From the NCBI GenBank assembly GCA_910587795.1, contig CAJUNH010000015.1:1-24016 (forward strand): DNA of 24,016 bases. The letters run 5' to 3'. The DNA is from an uncultured Christensenellaceae bacterium (GTDB taxonomy: Bacteria; Bacillota; Clostridia; Christensenellales; CAG-314). Position 1 is the first letter of the stretch; each line of letters begins with the position of its first letter. A model generated the notes under the pieces. The model did no database searches. It was not told the origin of the DNA and saw only the letters and a list, made by a program, of their open reading frames with translations. This document shows positions 20,628 through 24,016 of this stretch, one piece after another. Made by a program: the position numbers and the translations under genes.

Positions 20628-20983
20628 CCCGCGTACCGACGTTAGACCGTTTAACTTTCTCCGTACTCAGTTTGTCTTTAAGCAGCAACGGACGGAAGAC
20701 AAACAGACCAACCGTTGCTCGCCGCAAAATATGTTTCGAATTTTAACGTCTTGCAGCCACCGTCAAAATTCTATTTGCGTTGTATAACGCAGGACTTTAC
20801 GCCACGCAACAAAGCGTAAGCCTACGAGCCGGTTTTAATTAAGCGGCGTAAGCCATCCCGAAGGAACGGCTTGTAGTTTTGCTATTATCAGCGTTTAATT
20901 TAGTTTTGCCTTGATGTCGCAGATGCGCTGCGGTACGCTTATTAAACCTTCTATGCCGCCGGGCGAATCTAACAAACACCCCC
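20605..20983 (-). ncRNA. ssrA: Transfer-messenger RNA (tmRNA)
   Basis: About 379 nt. The 5' end GGGGGUG pairs with CACCUCC near the 3' end, and CCA is encoded. The T-arm GCGGGUGCAAGUCCCGU and the 5' D-loop-like UUAGAUUCG are recognisable. The tag reading frame (20839-20883) reads (S)KTTSRSFGMAYAA then stop; the tag ends in AA as proteolysis tags do. The resume codon is uncertain. It rescues stalled ribosomes and tags the proteins for degradation. Its 3' end is the integration target of elements A and B. Confidence 0.93.
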
Positions 20984-21004
20984 GCATAAAGTTATGATTA
21001 TTGT

Positions 21005-21033
21005 ATTCTACTATATTTTATCCAAAATTGCAA
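21005..21033 (-). promoter_or_regulatory. Promoter of ssrA
   Basis: On the minus strand: -35 TTGCAA, 17-bp spacer, -10 TAGAAT, about 22 nt before the tmRNA 5' end, which would give a short trimmed leader. Confidence 0.7.
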
Positions 21034-21229
21034 ACGTTATTAACAGCAATACAAATAATCCTCCCCTTTTACTTTAAAATGCATTAATTGTTCATAACGT
21101 TCTTTGTACTTTTTTCTCGTAAGGATATTTTAGATGCGCTTTTACTGTTTGTTTATTGCGTTTTACTTTTTATTGTATAATTTCGTTTCCTTTGTCATTG
21201 CTCTATTTTGCGTTTTGTTTGTTTTGATA
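21034..21229. other. AT-rich intergenic, no gene seen
   Basis: A 64-codon frame from 21134 is hydrophobic and T-rich but overlaps the end of the XRE gene on the other strand and has no good ribosome site, so it is not called. Confidence 0.35.
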
Positions 21230-21439
21230 TTAAAAGTTTTTTCTTCCCACAAGATAATCTATATCCACGTTAAAGTAGTCTGCAAGCAACCACAGCGACG
21301 TTACGCTCGGCTCTTTTTTTCCGCGTAGCCAAGCGCTTATAGTGTTTTGTTTAATGCCCGTTTTTTCTGCCAATTTCACTTGATTTAACTTTTCTTCCGC
21401 CATCAATTCCTTTAATCTGTCAATAATAAGTATCTGCAT
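21230..21439 (-). CDS. Short XRE-family transcriptional regulator
   Basis: A 69-residue protein; start ATG 21439 behind GGAGG. Almost the whole length is one HTH_3 domain (LNQVKLAEKTGIKQNTISAWLRGKKEPSVTSLWLLADYFNVDIDYLVG). It lacks any sensor domain. It diverges from the lipoprotein gene and repeats in the shared promoter suggest it controls that gene and itself. Host gene, outside the elements. Confidence 0.88.
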   Translation of the reverse strand: MQILIIDRLKELMAEEKLNQVKLAEKTGIKQNTISAWLRGKKEPSVTSLWLLADYFNVDIDYLVGRKNF

Positions 21440-21462
21440 AATTGCCTCCTGCTTGATAATTA

Positions 21463-21512
21463 TTGACATTTTAGCACTAGGGGGCTATAATGTTTAAAAT
21501 AGCCCACTAGGG
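21463..21512 (+). promoter_or_regulatory. Promoter with repeated operator sites
   Basis: -35 TTGACA (21463-21468), 17-bp spacer, -10 TATAAT (21486-21491). CACTAGGG occurs in the spacer (21475-21482) and again downstream (21505-21512). GGGCTAT / ATAGCCC form an inverted repeat around the start region (21482-21505). Binding of the XRE protein here would block both polymerase contact and start. Confidence 0.75.
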
Positions 21513-21548
21513 ATATTTTTAATCAATTTGCATTACATAGGAGGATTT

Positions 21549-23819
21549 ATGAAAAAGAAGTTAATCGTATTACTGTCACTCGTTGTTTTAGCATGCGCAT
21601 TAATAGCTTGTGTTGCTTGTAACCAGCCTGTCGACGACAAGCCCGCCAAGCCCAGCCAAAGGGCGATAATCAGCTTTGTAGTGGATGGCGAAACATACGC
21701 AACAATAGATACGTTGGGAAATAAAGTCTTAACTCTGCCGCAAATCCCAACTAAGAACGGGTACACCTTTGACGGTTGGTATTGGGACAAGGACACTTGG
21801 CAGCGCCCGTTTACAGAGCAATCTTTTAGTGAGGTAGACGACGACGTCAATATATATGCAAAATTCAGTCCCATATTGTCTACTGTTACGTTTGACAGTA
21901 ACGGCGGTAGTAGCGTAGATGCAATTCAAAACGTTACGTACAACTCACTAATAGAAGCGCCGTCCCAACCGACTCTAAAAGACAGGGTGTTTATGGGGTG
22001 GTATGCCGACAATCAATTTAACAGTGAGTGGCGGTTCGAAAGCGACAAGGTAACAAAGGATATTACGTTATATGCTAAGTGGGGTACGCCGTCCAACTTA
22101 TTATACGAATTCAATCCTGACGGTGAATCTTACGCAGTAGTAGGTATAAACACAAATGACACTGACATTGTTATTCCCGGCGAGTACAACGGTAAGCCCG
22201 TTACTGCGATTTCCGGCAACGGCGGCGGCGGAGCATTCTTTTGTACGCCTATTACAAGCGTTTTTATACCCGACTCTATTTTGAATATCGGTTCAACGGC
22301 ATTTGCGCAATGTTTTTCTCTTACTAGCGTTAATATTCCCGATAGCGTTACAGAAATCGGCGAAGGAGCGTTTTCCGCTTGCTGGTCGCTGGAAGAGATA
22401 ACTGTAGACAAAGCAAACTCCAAGTATCATAGCCATGGTAATTGTATTATCGAAACGGAAACAAAAACCCTTATAGCGGGATGTAAGACGTCGGTTATTC
22501 CCGACGACGGCAGCGTTACTAAAATTAAATTTGCTTTTGCGTACAGTAACGTTTCCTCGGTAAGCATTCCCGAAAGCGTAACCGAAATCGGCGAGGCGGC
22601 GTTTTTTGCTAGTGGCTTGACACGTATAACAATTCCCGAAGGCGTAGTATCAATTGCCGATAACGCTTTTGACGGATCGTTTATTTGTGAAGTGTACAAC
22701 AAGTCGCAGCTAAATATTGTTAAGGGTGCGGATACGTTTGGTAAAGTAGCGAAAGTCGCTAAAAACGTTTATACTCCTACAAGCGGCAAAAGCAACATTG
22801 TAGACGATAACGGTCTTATTTTCTATTGCGATGACGAAGGCGCAGAATTGTTGCGATACGAGGGAAACGCTACTGAAATAGTTTTGCCACAAGACGTTAA
22901 CGGCAAGGAGTATACAACGACTCACTTGTCTTTTGTCTTTTGTTCAAATTTGCAAACAATTACAATTCCCGATTTTGTTACGGAATTAGATAATTTTCAA
23001 TTTAACGAATTCGATTATTGGCCCAATGGCAACCGAAATATTATCGCTCGCGAAACGCATCCTCTATATTCCAGTCAAGACGGAGTACTGTACAACAAAG
23101 ATAAAACGGAAATAGTTAGCGTGTACAGCGGGTTAGAAAGTCTGGTCATTCCCGAAGGAGTAGTAAAAGCAAATCTTAACCGCAGTAATCTTAAAAAAGT
23201 TACCGTTCCGGGAAGTATGCAAGAGATTCCTGCTTGTTTTGCTACCACATCGCTTACAGAAATAATTTTTAAGGAAGGCGTTCGTGAAATTAATAACGGT
23301 GCGCTTTGGTCTTGTGATAAAGTTCAATTTATTTCTTTACCTAATTCGATTGAGGAAGTCGGACAATTATTTTATTGTCTAGATATTGTATTCGGTAAAT
23401 TACCAAATTGTAATAAATACGAAAACGGCTATTATTTGGGAAATGAAGACAATCCTTATTTGGTTTTGGTCGCTGTAGACGATAATATTACAACGTTAAA
23501 ATTGCACAAGGATGTAAAAATACTTTCGTTGCAGTGGCAAGGTGATTATATCCGTCCGGGCGACCCCGAATTTAAATATCCCTGCGACAAGTTAGAAAGT
23601 ATATCCATTGCCGACGACGCAACGTTCTACAGCAGTCAAGACGGAATTTTGTACAACAAAGATAAGTCACTAATAGAGTGGATTCCGCAATGCAAAAAGA
23701 ACGTTGTTATCGCTGACCAAGTCAAGGAAATAAAGGACTTTCAGTTTGCCGGTTTGCAGATAACCGAAATTTTAATATCTAAAAGTGTCACAAGTATAGG
23801 CAGTCATGCGTTTGCTTAA
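21549..23819 (+). CDS. BspA-like leucine-rich repeat lipoprotein
   Basis: A 756-residue surface protein, start 21549 behind TAGGAGG. The signal peptide (KKKLIVLLSLVVLACALIAC) has lipobox LIAC, so Cys21 is the likely lipid anchor. Two InlB_B/Flg_new-type repeats follow (PTKNGYTFDGWYWDKD; then FMGWYAD). From about residue 180 come many LRR_5 (BspA/TpLRR) units such as SVNIPDSVTEIGEGAF. Members of this family bind host or partner surfaces. The protein ends abruptly in a repeat (SVTSIGSHAFA-stop) without a C-terminal module, so it may be truncated. Divergent from the short XRE regulator; convergent with the partial gene at the right edge. Confidence 0.87.
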   Translation: MKKKLIVLLSLVVLACALIACVACNQPVDDKPAKPSQRAIISFVVDGETYATIDTLGNKVLTLPQIPTKNGYTFDGWYWDKDTWQRPFTEQSFSEVDDDVNIYAKFSPILSTVTFDSNGGSSVDAIQNVTYNSLIEAPSQPTLKDRVFMGWYADNQFNSEWRFESDKVTKDITLYAKWGTPSNLLYEFNPDGESYAVVGINTNDTDIVIPGEYNGKPVTAISGNGGGGAFFCTPITSVFIPDSILNIGSTAFAQCFSLTSVNIPDSVTEIGEGAFSACWSLEEITVDKANSKYHSHGNCIIETETKTLIAGCKTSVIPDDGSVTKIKFAFAYSNVSSVSIPESVTEIGEAAFFASGLTRITIPEGVVSIADNAFDGSFICEVYNKSQLNIVKGADTFGKVAKVAKNVYTPTSGKSNIVDDNGLIFYCDDEGAELLRYEGNATEIVLPQDVNGKEYTTTHLSFVFCSNLQTITIPDFVTELDNFQFNEFDYWPNGNRNIIARETHPLYSSQDGVLYNKDKTEIVSVYSGLESLVIPEGVVKANLNRSNLKKVTVPGSMQEIPACFATTSLTEIIFKEGVREINNGALWSCDKVQFISLPNSIEEVGQLFYCLDIVFGKLPNCNKYENGYYLGNEDNPYLVLVAVDDNITTLKLHKDVKILSLQWQGDYIRPGDPEFKYPCDKLESISIADDATFYSSQDGILYNKDKSLIEWIPQCKKNVVIADQVKEIKDFQFAGLQITEILISKSVTSIGSHAFA

Positions 23820-23863
23820 CCTCGTTAGAACACCTTTTTATAGTAAAAATAGCCATTTTACCC

Positions 23864-24016
23864 TTAAATCTCCACATAGACAAGCATATTGCGAGTGCCT
23901 TTGAGTTTCGGCTCAAGGTCTTTTTTCTTTAATCCCTTAAACCAAAGTTCATCTATCAACGTCATAGCCGTAAAAACAAGAGAGCCCCGAAGGTCGTTAC
24001 CTTCAGGGCTTTCGTC
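23864..24016 (-). CDS. C-terminal end of an unidentified gene (partial)
   Basis: An open frame of 50 codons enters from the right edge and stops with TAA at 23864-23866. It ends ...DELWFKGLKKKDLEPKLKGTRNMLVYVEI, which is protein-like. The part at about 23980-24012 also forms a hairpin (AGCCC...GAAGG/CCTTC...GGGCT), so a terminator is the alternative reading for that stretch. Gene family not recognised. Confidence 0.45.
   Translation of the reverse strand, partial: DESPEGNDLRGSLVFTAMTLIDELWFKGLKKKDLEPKLKGTRNMLVYVEI

Noticed and set aside
20414..20746. 110-codon frame overlapping the tmRNA 3' end, and the opposite-strand frame at 20407-20727
   Set aside because: They read through the att core and the tmRNA body; the non-coding RNA explains this DNA.
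20984..21328. Small hydrophobic gene at 21134-21328
   Set aside because: T-rich low-complexity frame overlapping the XRE gene, with no good ribosome site.

Overview
The window looks like a low-GC Bacillota (Clostridia-like) chromosome, probably from an uncultured gut-type organism. This is inferred from strong AGGAGG ribosome binding sites, TTGACA/TATAAT promoters, short XRE and ribbon-helix-helix (RHH) regulators, a BspA-like leucine-rich lipoprotein, and a two-piece-free tmRNA whose tag ends in GMAYAA. No species name can be supported from the sequence alone.

The central structure is a tmRNA gene (ssrA, 20605-20983, minus strand) that has been hit at its 3' end by two integrative elements in tandem. 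Three direct copies of a 23-bp core (TGGTGGAGGTGACGG...) lie at 194-216, 6236-6258 and 20605-20627; the last is the 3' end of tmRNA itself, including CCA. Element A spans about 194-6258 and element B about 6236-20627. The original ssrA terminator (a perfect 13-bp stem) is stranded at 138-167, 20 kb from the gene it served.

Element A (6 kb) carries cargo on the left: an AAA ATPase with a C-terminal PD-(D/E)xK-like region, and a protein with two class III nucleotide-cyclase homology domains that look complementary (one keeps the metal aspartates, the other the transition-state asparagine). Then come a candidate small RNA with a consensus promoter and terminator, a leader with competing hairpins, two small regulators, a small Cys-containing protein, and a tyrosine integrase broken by a frameshift.

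Element B (14.4 kb) has an intact integrase and an XRE repressor on the minus strand. A long plus-strand block follows, from an operator-flanked promoter: five small early genes (four Cys-rich), three exported or membrane-anchored proteins, two very basic proteins, a Zot-like ATPase, unknown small genes, then a DNA-modification cassette (C5-cytosine methyltransferase, PP-loop ATPase/PAPS-reductase-like protein, beta-class adenine-type methyltransferase). Both methyltransferases contain a G9 tract inside the coding region. The Zot-like ATPase and the exported proteins suggest a filamentous-phage (inovirus)-like element, but no Rep protein or obvious major coat protein was recognised. The non-coding right end (19865-20604) holds a candidate pseudoknotted RNA and a cluster of strong hairpins.

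Right of ssrA is host chromosome: a short XRE regulator divergent from a large lipoprotein with InlB_B-type and LRR_5-type repeats, then the C-terminal end of an unidentified gene entering from the right edge.
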